A stretch of DNA of 64,000 bases from Chania fonticola_B (GTDB lineage Bacteria > Pseudomonadota > Gammaproteobacteria > Enterobacterales > Enterobacteriaceae), in the NCBI RefSeq assembly GCF_048537545.1, contig NZ_CP183218.1; one strand, 5' to 3'. The position numbers and the translations under genes were made by a program. The notes beneath the pieces are model-generated. The model searched no databases and had not been told where the DNA came from. It was given only the letters and a program-made list of their open reading frames with translations. Below are positions 8,626-16,094 of the stretch, in pieces; the first letter of the stretch is position 1, and each line of letters starts with the position of its first letter.

Positions 8626-8634
8626 ATAACGCTG

Positions 8635-9711
8635 TTATTTCAACGCAATGCGGATCACATCATCCGGATCGGTCGCTTCTTTTTCACGGCTTGAAGCCTG
8701 TTTCACGCTCACATACAGCGTCTTACCATCTGGTGACAGTGCCAGGCTGTTTGGATGCGTTGGCGTCTTGATGGTTTCCAACAGCTTGTAGCTCTTGGCG
8801 TCGATTACGCTCACGGTGCCTTCTTTACGATGAGTGACGTAGACTTCATTACGCGCTGGGTTAAACAGCACGGCCAGGGATTCCGGCACGTCGATCTTCT
8901 GCAGAATGTTGCCGTTGTTGGTATCAACAACCAGCACCTGTGGCTGTTTGGAGTCGGTAATAAACGCACGATGGTTTGCCGGATCCAGGCTGATATTCAG
9001 GAAGAAGTGTTCCTTAGACTCATCCAGCTTCTTACGTGACAGCACCTTGTTGGTTTTGGTATCGATAGTCACCAACTCGCCATCGGCATTGGTGACATAC
9101 AGGCGGCTTGCCGCTGCATCCAGCGCCAGACCGGTACCGTATTTACCGGTTTCGGTGATGGTGGTGCGTAGGGTCAGATCCTTGCCATCCACAACCCAAA
9201 CCACGCTGGATTCGCCCAGGCCGGTGATATAGACGGTGTCCGTGGTCGCGTCTGCCACCAGCTCACGCGGGGCTAATGGTTTCACGGTATCAGAGCGTTT
9301 ACGCGCATCCAGCACCAGGCGGCCTTTCACTTCGCCGGTTTTGCCGTCGATCGCGGTCAGCGAGTTACTGGTGGTGTTACCAAAATAGAGAGTGTCGGTC
9401 TTGGTATTGATGGCGGCACCGAACGGTTTGATATCGTTATGAATGATCTGCGTGATATCCAGCGTTTGTGGGTCGAGGCGATAGACGATGCCGCCCTTAT
9501 CCAGCTTGCGGCTCTGTGAAGTTGCCAGATACAGCGCATTCTCGCCCTGGCTGTACACCATCTCGTAAGCGCCTTTACCTACCGGCTTACGCAGCAGTTC
9601 CGTTTCTGTCTGTGCCAGCACAGAGGTGGAAAACATCAGGCTGCTGAGCAGTAACAGAGGGTAAACCGCACGTCCGCCAAACTTACGGCTGGTGGTCATC
9701 ATAGCGTTCAT
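8635..9711 (-). CDS. yncE: YncE, secreted seven-bladed beta-propeller protein
   Basis: 358 aa (E. coli YncE 353). It has an N-terminal Sec signal (residues 1-33, cleavage after SVLAQ), then repeated YVTN/NHL-like propeller blades such as LYVTNADGELVTIDTKTNKV and VYVTHRKEGTVSVIDAKS. The E. coli homologue is a periplasmic propeller reported to bind single-stranded DNA and to be iron-repressed; its physiological role is unclear. A Fur box lies about 125 bp upstream of the ATG. No TonB-dependent receptor gene (yncD in E. coli) is adjacent. GGAG precedes the ATG by five bases. Confidence 0.92.
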   Translation of the reverse strand: MNAMMTTSRKFGGRAVYPLLLLSSLMFSTSVLAQTETELLRKPVGKGAYEMVYSQGENALYLATSQSRKLDKGGIVYRLDPQTLDITQIIHNDIKPFGAAINTKTDTLYFGNTTSNSLTAIDGKTGEVKGRLVLDARKRSDTVKPLAPRELVADATTDTVYITGLGESSVVWVVDGKDLTLRTTITETGKYGTGLALDAAASRLYVTNADGELVTIDTKTNKVLSRKKLDESKEHFFLNISLDPANHRAFITDSKQPQVLVVDTNNGNILQKIDVPESLAVLFNPARNEVYVTHRKEGTVSVIDAKSYKLLETIKTPTHPNSLALSPDGKTLYVSVKQASSREKEATDPDDVIRIALK

Positions 9712-9836
9712 AAAAGCTCCATTTCATCAAAATACAGGTCACCACCGGGCTGCTGCTCGGCGGCTAAATCGGGCTCAACATTGAATCGAAAGCAAAATCT
9801 GGCCGGTCATGTCATTGCATGCGGCTCACTATATTT

Positions 9837-9855
9837 GTGAATGATAATCATTATT
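9837..9855 (-). promoter_or_regulatory. Fur box upstream of yncE
   Basis: GTGAATGATAATCATTATT matches the 19-bp Fur consensus GATAATGATAATCATTATC at 16 of 19 positions, with a perfect 15-base core. It is in the yncE upstream region and no other gene reads away from it nearby, so iron repression of yncE is the natural reading. Confidence 0.8.
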
Positions 9856-9941
9856 CTTACGGAAGGGGAGCACTTTTGTTGCTTGGGGCGATAACTGTCA
9901 CGTTTAGGGAAATCAGAGAGAGGAGAATATCCAGCCAGTGT

Positions 9942-10670
9942 CTACTCTTCGGTCAGGATCAGGCCCAGACGCTCGGCGGTCTTTTGGATAATTTGGCCAA
10001 GGGTTTTATGGCTGAGAAGACGGCTGGAGGGTTCGACTATTGAGAGTTCACTAGCCATGACCCGTTGGCCGCCAAACAGGACCAAGGCGAAATGATCGTC
10101 ATCTCTTTTTGAGTACCACTTCATTCCGTCAACGTTATGATGCTGTTGATAAATAGCCTGCGACCAGGCTCGGGTTTGTGAGTATTCGAGCTGGGTACTG
10201 CCGATCAATTCGTCACGGTCGATGCCCATATAGATGCAGTCCTGTGCTCGGCAACTGACGACGTTAAGATCCCGCTCTAGTTGCAACTGGATGTAGTGCA
10301 TATTGGTAAATGGGCGTAAGTCGAAAAATTCCGTTTTGCCGGTGGCGACCACATCGTGAAAAACCGATTCTGCGATTGCGGCTTCGCAACTGCTGGCCAG
10401 ATACATGGTGGGGATCAGATCCAAAGCCGCATCCCTGATAGGACTGAAGCGGGCTCCATACTCATGGGAAAGCAATATTCTGCCGGGATTAAAACTGTCA
10501 CCGGGGTACTGCGCATCATGGCAGCGATGCAACACCGTGCCTTTGGGGATGACTTCGATTCTTACCCGCAGAGTCTTGCCAGGGGCAGCAATCTTGCGGC
10601 CAAGAAAAACGGGTGAACCAAAATCTTCCTTTTTGGGTTCACCCTTCAGCTTAACTTTGTTCTGCTCCAT
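9942..10670 (-). CDS. RES-domain toxin
   Basis: 242 aa from the ATG at 10670, chosen because AAGGA lies six bases upstream; two in-frame ATGs further up lack a site. The RES fold is recognisable between residues 50 and 130: an arginine in LHRCHD, GARFSPIRD, then PTMYLASSCEAAIAES, giving the conserved Arg, Glu and Ser that name the family. RES proteins such as MbcT, ParT and Res degrade or modify NAD+ or ADP-ribosylate targets and arrest growth. The upstream antitoxin gene overlaps it by 20 nt, the usual antitoxin-first order. The tail (residues 150-242) is less conserved. I did not find a second toxin motif. Confidence 0.85.
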   Translation of the reverse strand: MEQNKVKLKGEPKKEDFGSPVFLGRKIAAPGKTLRVRIEVIPKGTVLHRCHDAQYPGDSFNPGRILLSHEYGARFSPIRDAALDLIPTMYLASSCEAAIAESVFHDVVATGKTEFFDLRPFTNMHYIQLQLERDLNVVSCRAQDCIYMGIDRDELIGSTQLEYSQTRAWSQAIYQQHHNVDGMKWYSKRDDDHFALVLFGGQRVMASELSIVEPSSRLLSHKTLGQIIQKTAERLGLILTEE

Positions 10671-11412
10671 CAACGATCCTTTTCGCTTCATATTCCGCCG
10701 CCGCAATCACATTTGCCGGATATGACTGCAACATCTCCATGGGACGGCGGCCAGCCAACAGGGTGTTTGAAGTCGCGAACCACTGGGCAAGCCCCCAGCC
10801 GTGTTTCAGGTTTTTAAAGCTGGCGAGTAACGCTGCCATAACGGGAAGAGGGCGATAGTTATCATCCAGCGCATAGCGGGGAAAGAGTTGTGTTGCCCCT
10901 TTCTTCAATGAAAATATGCGGTTATGGCTTTTCCATTTGCTTGGCTGAGCAGAAGGGTTCTCGGTAGCAAAGCCTGCCAGATGGGAAATCTGCTCCGCCG
11001 TGAGCCATTCACTGGCCGCCAGGATATGCTCACGCCCGCGCTCCACCTTGGAAATATCAACCAGCCCGCTTTGGTTGACGGGCTCTTGCGTATCCCGCGG
11101 AAGAACTATCCGGGCAGTGTCATCCGGATTGATTTGTTGCTCCAGGCTATGAAACATGGCTTCAAAACGTGTTTCATCGATGTGGCAAACGTCGCCATGA
11201 TCGTTTTCAGCTTCTCTAACCTGGCGGAGAGTTTGCAACATGATTTTCAGGTGCTCTTCGACCACGCCGAGAGACGTTGAGTTGTCTATATCAACTTTCA
11301 GCTGAAAGAAAGGCTTCTGCGCCTTCATTTTCCTTTTACTGATGACCATCTGCAGCCCATCTTCCCTGATCCTGAGGCCATCTCTGTTGATGTCGATTTC
11401 TCGGGCCAGCAT
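10651..11412 (-). CDS. Xre/MbcA/ParS-type antitoxin of the RES toxin, with long N-terminal extension
   Basis: 253 aa, larger than the roughly 100-160 aa usual for this family. The C-terminal ~60 residues carry the toxin-binding module: GWGLAQWFATSNTLLAGRRP followed by a short helix pair, as in MbcA/ParS proteins. Residues 130-195 look like a helix-turn-helix segment (SEWLTAEQISHLAGFA, then a wing-like RIFSLKKG). Residues 1-125 are unassigned, with a KVERGREH linker. The start ATG at 11412 has GGGAGAAG before it. A perfect palindrome 12-27 nt upstream is a likely operator for autoregulation. Confidence 0.78.
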   Translation of the reverse strand: MLAREIDINRDGLRIREDGLQMVISKRKMKAQKPFFQLKVDIDNSTSLGVVEEHLKIMLQTLRQVREAENDHGDVCHIDETRFEAMFHSLEQQINPDDTARIVLPRDTQEPVNQSGLVDISKVERGREHILAASEWLTAEQISHLAGFATENPSAQPSKWKSHNRIFSLKKGATQLFPRYALDDNYRPLPVMAALLASFKNLKHGWGLAQWFATSNTLLAGRRPMEMLQSYPANVIAAAEYEAKRIVDGAEQS

Positions 11413-11423
11413 TCTCTTCTCCC

Positions 11424-11439
11424 GTTAGCTAAAGCTAAC
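11424..11439 (-). promoter_or_regulatory. Palindromic operator of the RES toxin-antitoxin operon
   Basis: GTTAGCTAAAGCTAAC is a perfect palindrome with 7-bp arms, just upstream of the antitoxin ribosome site. Further TTAACC and CTAACC half-site-like words follow at 11444-11458. The layout suggests cooperative binding of the antitoxin. No regulator binding has been shown. Confidence 0.6.
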
Positions 11440-11537
11440 CGTTTTAACCATTCTAACCAAACTATCCTCAGTTATAGCAGGTTGTGTGAGAATTGACCAG
11501 AACAGATGCAGGCAACATGTTCAGTCGAAGAACGAAC

Positions 11538-12359
11538 TCACAGCCTAATCGCACCAGCAACAGCCTGATCTGCAGCAGCTTTTTCGGCCAGATAACGGGC
11601 AGGGGGCTTACCTACTGCTTTACGGAACATGGTGACAAAGCCACTGGCACTCTCGTAGCCGAGATCTAACGCCACGGTCTGGACGCTTTCACCTTGGGTT
11701 AAGCGTTGCAGAGCCAGCATCACATGTAATTGCCGCCGCCAGTGGCCAAAGCTCATGCCCATCTGCTGTTGCAGCGTGCGACTGAGTGAACGCTCGCTCA
11801 TGCCAATGCGTTGTGCCCACTGGCCCAGAGTGGATTTATCGGCCGGGTTGGCCAGCAGTTGTTCGGTCAGTTGGCGGATGCGTGCATCATTGGACACCGG
11901 CAGGTGCAGGTTCTCCAGCGGCGCGGCGGCCAGTTGATCCAACAAAACCTGCGCAATGCGGCCTTCCGGGCCCTCTTCCGGGTAGAGAATATCGAACTGG
12001 CTGGCCTGCAGCAGCAGCTCTCGCAGCAAAGGGGACACTGTCAGGGTACAGCAGTTTTGCGGCAAACCAGGGATGGCATCCTGCTCAACGAACAGGCAAT
12101 AGCATTCACTTTGGCTGGTGGCCCGCGCGTTGTGGCTGACGTTACTGGGCATCCATAGCGCGCACTGTGGCGGCACCAGCCACAGGCCATTTTCCACTTC
12201 GCAGCGGATCATGCCGCGCACCGTGTAAATCAATTGCGCCTTGCGGTGACGATGATGGGTGCATTCCCAGTCTTTCTGCACGCTTGATGCCTGAACCGCG
12301 AAGATGGCGCGTGGCACGTTATCGATATCGGGTCTGGGATGCTGGCAAGTGGCTTTCAT
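11538..12359 (-). CDS. AraC-family regulator with N-terminal cupin (NimR/YeaM-like)
   Basis: From the ATG at 12359 the product is 273 aa; an in-frame TTG at 12413 adds 18 unconserved residues and is not favoured. Residues 20-130 form an AraC-type cupin (HHRHRKAQLIYTVRG, then WLVPPQCALWMP). Residues 165-265 hold the two helix-turn-helix units, including LGQWAQRIGMSERSLSRTLQ and VQTVALDLGYESASGFVTMFRKAVG. Length and domain order resemble NimR, which controls the nimT drug exporter in E. coli, but no nimT-like transporter is adjacent here. It is divergent from another AraC gene, 143 nt between starts. Confidence 0.85.
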   Translation of the reverse strand: MKATCQHPRPDIDNVPRAIFAVQASSVQKDWECTHHRHRKAQLIYTVRGMIRCEVENGLWLVPPQCALWMPSNVSHNARATSQSECYCLFVEQDAIPGLPQNCCTLTVSPLLRELLLQASQFDILYPEEGPEGRIAQVLLDQLAAAPLENLHLPVSNDARIRQLTEQLLANPADKSTLGQWAQRIGMSERSLSRTLQQQMGMSFGHWRRQLHVMLALQRLTQGESVQTVALDLGYESASGFVTMFRKAVGKPPARYLAEKAAADQAVAGAIRL

Positions 12360-12502
12360 GAGAACAATTATCACATTGGCGTGTTTGAGCAATATTATGT
12401 CTTGATTGTGCAATGTGGTCTAGCGCCAACGCCGATAGAGTAAGCGCCACTGGCGTGTTTTGTGGTAACGCGCTCATGACCGATAACGCAAAAGGAGAGG
12501 CT

Positions 12503-13015
12503 ATGCACCAGGAAAATGTCATCAGTCAACTTCTGGCCTGGATTGAGCAAAACCTGGATCAGCTCTTGACGGTGGGTAGCATCGCGGCCAAATCTGGCTA
12601 TTCCAAATGGCACCTGCAACGGATGTTTAAACACTTCACCGGTGAAATGTTGGGGAGCTATGTTCGGCGCAGAAGGCTGACGGCGGCGGCGCGTGAACTG
12701 CGCCTGACCAGCACCACGGTTGCCTGTATCGCAGATAAATACCAGTTCGATTCCCAGCAGACCTTCACCCGGAGTTTTAAAAAGCAGTTTGGTGTGCCGC
12801 CAGCGGCCTATCGCCGCAATCTGGACTGGCCTGGTGAGGGTTTGCAACCGCCGTTGCATATGACCAATGAGCCAACGCCAGAGGTGGAGATGATTGCGCT
12901 GCCGCCGATGAAATCAGGGGGGCACGTGCAGCAGGGGAGCTGTACGCTGGGGCAAGTGGGTACTCGCAACAGCCGCTGCTCCAGCAGGGATTATCCGTCA
13001 CCGCGTATAGCCTGA
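12503..13015 (+). CDS. AraC-family regulator, SoxS/MarA/Rob-like, apparently truncated
   Basis: 170 aa from ATG 12503, which has AAAGGAG just upstream. Residues 5-105 are a close SoxS/Rob-type DNA-binding domain with both helix-turn-helices: AAKSGYSKWHLQRMF and SQQTFTRSFKKQFGVPP. A short extension follows whose first part (EVEMIALPPM, GHVQQGSCTLGQ) resembles the opening of the Rob-type C-terminal GyrI-like domain. The frame then turns into an unrelated Arg/Ser-rich tail and stops. That pattern suggests a Rob-like gene that has lost most of its effector domain, leaving a constitutive SoxS-like activator. Stress or drug-resistance control is inference. Confidence 0.75.
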   Translation: MHQENVISQLLAWIEQNLDQLLTVGSIAAKSGYSKWHLQRMFKHFTGEMLGSYVRRRRLTAAARELRLTSTTVACIADKYQFDSQQTFTRSFKKQFGVPPAAYRRNLDWPGEGLQPPLHMTNEPTPEVEMIALPPMKSGGHVQQGSCTLGQVGTRNSRCSSRDYPSPRIA

Positions 13016-13295
13016 AAGGCGACATCAGGCATTGTCAGCAGAGGTTTCAACGGCGGCAATCGGCTGTAAATATCTTATCTCGATCCACCATGGCGAGGGG
13101 GAAATGGGCTACGCTAAGGCAGGAATTTACCAAAAGAACACTTTTCCCCATATCCGGCTACAAAAAAGTGAGGTATCGGCGCGAGTAATGTTTCCATCTT
13201 GGCGGCAAGTGCACATATAATGCGCATCCGGTCAAACCAGGCCGGGCAGAACACATACCATTTTTAGCCAGTGCGGCCACCACTTTACTACGAAG

Positions 13296-14216
13296 ATGAA
13301 AATGAGCATTCGCGCGTTATTAACCCTGTTTACCGCTCTGGTTGCATTCAGCCAGGCTGCCTTCGCCGTTGTATACCCTTTGCCCGCCAAAGACAGCCGT
13401 CTGGTTGGGGAAAATATTCAGATCACCGTGCCTGCAGACAGCAAATTGCCGCTGGAGAGCTTTGCGGCTCAATACCAGATGGGCTTGAGCAACATGCTGG
13501 AGGCTAACCCTGGTGTTGACCCGTTCCTGCCGCTGCCAGGTAGCACGCTGACCATCCCACAACAGTTGATCCTGCCAGACGCCCCGCGTGAAGGCATCAT
13601 CATCAACAGCGCAGAAATGCGTCTGTACTACTATCCGAAAGGCACCAAGACCGTCGTGGTGCTGCCGATTGGTATCGGCCAGTTGGGTAAAGATACGCCG
13701 CTGGACTGGGTCACTACAGTACAGCGTAAGAAGGCAGGCCCAACCTGGACGCCAACCGCTAAAATGCGCGAAGAGTACGCTGCCGATGGTGAAATCCTGC
13801 CAGCCGTATTCCCGGCAGGCCCGGATAACCCGATGGGTCTGTACGCGCTCTATGTTGGCCGTCTGTATGCGGTCCATGGTACCAACGCCAACTTCGGTAT
13901 CGGCCTGCGCGTGAGCCATGGCTGTGTGCGTCTGCGTGCTGATGACATCAAATACCTGTTCGACAGCGTGCCAGTAGGCACTCGCGTACAGTTCATCAAC
14001 GAGCCGGTGAAGGCTTCCGTTGAGCCAGACGGTTCACGTTACCTGGAAGTGCACAACCCGCTGTCTGCCAACGAAGAAGAGCTGAAGTCGAAAGAGCCAG
14101 TGCCAATCACCATTACCGCGCCGGTTGGTAAAGTGCTAATGGATCCAGCTGTTGACCAGAGCGTCGTGGACGCGGCCATCAAGGCTCGTTCCGGTATGCC
14201 GGTTAAAGTGAACTGA
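13296..14216 (+). CDS. ldtB: LdtB (YbiS), L,D-transpeptidase
   Basis: 306 aa, the same length as E. coli YbiS/LdtB and very similar along the whole protein. Sec signal at residues 1-24 (cleavage after AFA). A LysM-like N-terminal half (AAQYQMGLSNMLEANPGVDPF) is followed by the YkuD catalytic domain with HGTNANFGIGLRVSHGCVRL (residues 190-209), including the nucleophilic cysteine. LdtB-type enzymes anchor Braun's lipoprotein to meso-diaminopimelate in periplasmic peptidoglycan. It is a single gene behind a gene-free ~280-nt spacer and ends in a strong terminator. Confidence 0.95.
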   Translation: MKMSIRALLTLFTALVAFSQAAFAVVYPLPAKDSRLVGENIQITVPADSKLPLESFAAQYQMGLSNMLEANPGVDPFLPLPGSTLTIPQQLILPDAPREGIIINSAEMRLYYYPKGTKTVVVLPIGIGQLGKDTPLDWVTTVQRKKAGPTWTPTAKMREEYAADGEILPAVFPAGPDNPMGLYALYVGRLYAVHGTNANFGIGLRVSHGCVRLRADDIKYLFDSVPVGTRVQFINEPVKASVEPDGSRYLEVHNPLSANEEELKSKEPVPITITAPVGKVLMDPAVDQSVVDAAIKARSGMPVKVN

Positions 14217-14236
14217 TTTAGGCTGTTGCTGTGAAA

Positions 14237-14265
14237 AAGACGCCTGCGGGCGTCTTTTTTTATGG
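14237..14265 (+). terminator. Rho-independent terminator of ldtB (29-bp repeat, copy 1)
   Basis: GACGCC-TGCG-GGCGTC hairpin flanked by A-run and T7, 20 nt after the ldtB stop. The same 29 bp recur exactly at 15108-15136. Confidence 0.9.
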
Positions 14266-14268
14266 AAT

Positions 14269-14559
14269 TTAGATGGTGAGTAGATCGTTAACAATTGTGG
14301 GGTGGCGCTCAATCATCAGCAAGATTTTGAGTGAAGAGCCGGAGGGTATTCGGCGATTTTGTTCCCAACTTTGCACTAGGGAAGGACTAACTCCAACCGC
14401 CTGCGCAAACTCTTCCTGCTTCATGCCGCTGGCTTCGCGTAGTGATTTCACGTTGGGGATATGATGGCGATGGACACGAGCAGGCTGCATTTCGCCTTTT
14501 TCAATCGCGACCATCTGTTCCATGCTTTCGACCAGATCGTTAAAAAGTTCTTTGTCCAC
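14269..14559 (-). CDS. HigA/NadS-type helix-turn-helix antitoxin
   Basis: 96 aa from the GTG at 14559, which has AGAGG six bases upstream; the in-frame TTG at 14577 has none. Residues 30-95 form an Xre-type helix-turn-helix: VKSLREASGMKQEEFAQAVGVSP and SLVQSWEQNRRIPSGSSLKIL. It follows the RelE-like toxin gene by 42 nt on the same strand, the toxin-first order of HigBA systems. It should neutralise the toxin and repress the operon through the palindrome at 14954-14968. The frame ends 3 nt from the ldtB terminator repeat. Confidence 0.85.
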   Translation of the reverse strand: MDKELFNDLVESMEQMVAIEKGEMQPARVHRHHIPNVKSLREASGMKQEEFAQAVGVSPSLVQSWEQNRRIPSGSSLKILLMIERHPTIVNDLLTI

Positions 14560-14601
14560 TGTGCAACCTCTAAGCAAGTGCTATACCTTGTGCGGCACCG
14601 T

Positions 14602-14925
14602 TTAATTCAGTTTATCCGTTAACGCTTTAAGTATCGCTTTCTCGGATTCGGTTAAGTCGTCTTTGGCGTTTTTAGGATAAACAATCAGTAGGTAAAGCTT
14701 GCCGCTGCGGGTGATAACGTAATAGATAACTCTTACACCACCTTGTTTCCCCATGCCTGGACGGTTCCATCGGATTTTTTTACAACCGCCTGTTTTACTT
14801 ATAGTATCGCCGTCTGAGTGATATTTTAACAGGTGGGTTTGTAGTTCACGAAAGCTATCATCGTCTAATAGGGTTTCGCGTTGCCTGCTAAAAACTGGGG
14901 TTTCGATGAACTCAAAGTATTCCAT
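14602..14925 (-). CDS. RelE/HigB-type toxin
   Basis: 107 aa. The fold pattern is RelE/HigB-like: FIETPVFSRQ at the start, a central basic GGCKKIRWNRPGMGKQGGVRVIYYV and the strand YLLIVYPKNAKDDLT. The basic residues and the tyrosine pair are in the positions used by mRNA-cleaving ribosome-dependent members. First gene of the toxin-antitoxin pair; GGAGG is seven bases before the ATG. Foreign-looking: the codon use is more AT-rich than ldtB or mngR on either side. Confidence 0.85.
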   Translation of the reverse strand: MEYFEFIETPVFSRQRETLLDDDSFRELQTHLLKYHSDGDTISKTGGCKKIRWNRPGMGKQGGVRVIYYVITRSGKLYLLIVYPKNAKDDLTESEKAILKALTDKLN

Positions 14926-14953
14926 TACGACGCCTCCATATCATTCACAATAC

Positions 14954-14968
14954 TCGTACATAGTACGA
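14954..14968 (-). promoter_or_regulatory. Operator palindrome of the HigBA-type pair
   Basis: TCGTACATAGTACGA, a perfect 6-bp-arm palindrome 29 nt upstream of the toxin start. The position suits antitoxin autorepression. Confidence 0.6.
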
Positions 14969-15107
14969 CAATCAAGTTCTGATGGTTTATTGTACAGAAA
15001 AATTGCACAGACGCCTGCGGCAATCTCAGTTTGACAATATTGTGGAGTTTGTAGGGGGGCCGTACGGGCCCCCTTGTGAGTTTGGTGGGGAATGTCTGCA
15101 GTTTCAG

Positions 15108-15136
15108 AAGACGCCTGCGGGCGTCTTTTTTTATGG
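15108..15136 (+). repeat. 29-bp terminator repeat, copy 2
   Basis: Identical over 29 bp to the ldtB terminator at 14237-14265. A 12-bp fragment (AGACGCCTGCGG) recurs at 15009-15020. No plus-strand gene ends here, so as a terminator this copy is orphaned; it lies 8 nt beyond the mngR stop. A second GC-rich palindrome, centred on CGTACG, sits at 15054-15074. Confidence 0.85.
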
Positions 15137-15143
15137 GAAAAAC

Positions 15144-15902
15144 TCAGCGTGTTCTCTTGGCCACCAGGGTGAACTTGTAATCTTCGCTTTTAAAGAAGTT
15201 GCGGCTGAACTCAAACACCGTGCCGTCGTTGAGAAAACCGGTGGAGACCTTCTCCAGGATCGGTTTCTGCGGATCGATCCCTAACGCCTTCACCACCTCT
15301 TCGCTTGGCATTACCGGGATGATCTCCTGCTCGCTGCGGTCAATCACCCGCTTTTTAACCTGTTCGATGTAGTGATATTTGGATTTCTGCATCACTTCGT
15401 AACTGAGGTCGGGGAACAGCGCCAACGGCATCCAGGTCTCTTCCAGCGTGACCGGTTTTTGCTTGATATAGCGCACCCGTTTGACGTAATACACTTTGTC
15501 TTCAGTGGTCAGGTGCAATGCTTCGGCGATGGTTGGGCTGGCCTTGGCGACTTCAAAGATCAGCACGTCGCTGTGGGTTTCCACGTTGCGATCCGCCAAC
15601 TTTTCATAAAAGCTGGTGAGCTGATAGATATCGTAATTGACCTTTTCCTCTTTGACGTACCAGCCACTGCCCTGAATGCTCTCAATCACCTGCTCTTCGG
15701 TCAGCAATTTCAACGCCTGGCGCACCGTTACCCGGCTGACGTTGTACTCCTCGCGCAGTAAAGCCTCGGTCGGTAACGCGTCGCCGGGTTTCAGTTCACC
15801 ATCCGCAACCTGTTGGCGCAGGGTATCCGCAATCTGGCGATAAATAGGCTTTTTGCTCACGCTTGAGTGTCCCCGGCTGGTTGTTGGATCTGCTGCCCGC
15901 AT
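15144..15902 (-). CDS. mngR: MngR, GntR/HutC-family repressor of mannosylglycerate genes
   Basis: 252 aa (E. coli MngR 240). The N-terminal winged helix (IYRQIADTLRQQVADGELKPG, SRVTVRQALKLL) is joined to a UTRA effector domain from about residue 95, with the family RYIKQKPVTLEETWMP stretch. The ATG at 15902 is kept because TAAGG lies five bases upstream; a GTG at 15860 is the alternative, nearer the E. coli length. It is divergent from mngA across 192 nt with paired TTAATACAA words, and presumably represses mngAB. Confidence 0.9.
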   Translation of the reverse strand: MRAADPTTSRGHSSVSKKPIYRQIADTLRQQVADGELKPGDALPTEALLREEYNVSRVTVRQALKLLTEEQVIESIQGSGWYVKEEKVNYDIYQLTSFYEKLADRNVETHSDVLIFEVAKASPTIAEALHLTTEDKVYYVKRVRYIKQKPVTLEETWMPLALFPDLSYEVMQKSKYHYIEQVKKRVIDRSEQEIIPVMPSEEVVKALGIDPQKPILEKVSTGFLNDGTVFEFSRNFFKSEDYKFTLVAKRTR

Positions 15903-15969
15903 TCTAGCCTTAGGCCAGGGATAAACAAACCAATAACGCTATTTCTCGTTAAGTTGTTTTTAAGTTGAG

Positions 15970-16044
15970 TTAATACAAGTTTAATACAAAAATGACGTTG
16001 ATTTGAAATTGATCACAAATTGGTGTGGATTGTGTTGGTATGAT
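15970..16044 (+). promoter_or_regulatory. mngA promoter: MngR-like direct repeats, CRP site and -10
   Basis: TTAATACAA occurs twice, at 15970-15978 and 15981-15989, one helical turn apart, and is a candidate MngR site. A CRP-like site TTTGA-AATTGA-TCACA lies at 16002-16017. A -10 TATGAT is at 16039-16044. The CRP centre falls 41.5 bp before the predicted start near 16051, the spacing of a class II CRP promoter. Confidence 0.65.
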
Positions 16045-16094
16045 CGCCGCCTGTTTATTGACGGAGCCGCCCTGGCTTCAGCGTGAGGATTAAG

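Larger units (their letters stand above)
8315..8634. other. Gene-free spacer, rlaP to yncE
   Basis: About 320 nt between convergent genes. It holds the rlaP hairpin at its left end and a REP-like repeat at its right end. Between them (8345-8585) I see no convincing reading frame, promoter pair or RNA gene. A short GTTCGATTCC stretch at 8584-8593 recalls a tRNA T-arm, but no cloverleaf can be drawn around it. Confidence 0.6.

Noticed and set aside
12413..12502. A 30-residue N-terminal extension of the SoxS/Rob-like regulator
   Set aside because: The good AAAGGAG site and family alignment both point to ATG 12503; the upstream part is the shared promoter region with the divergent AraC gene.
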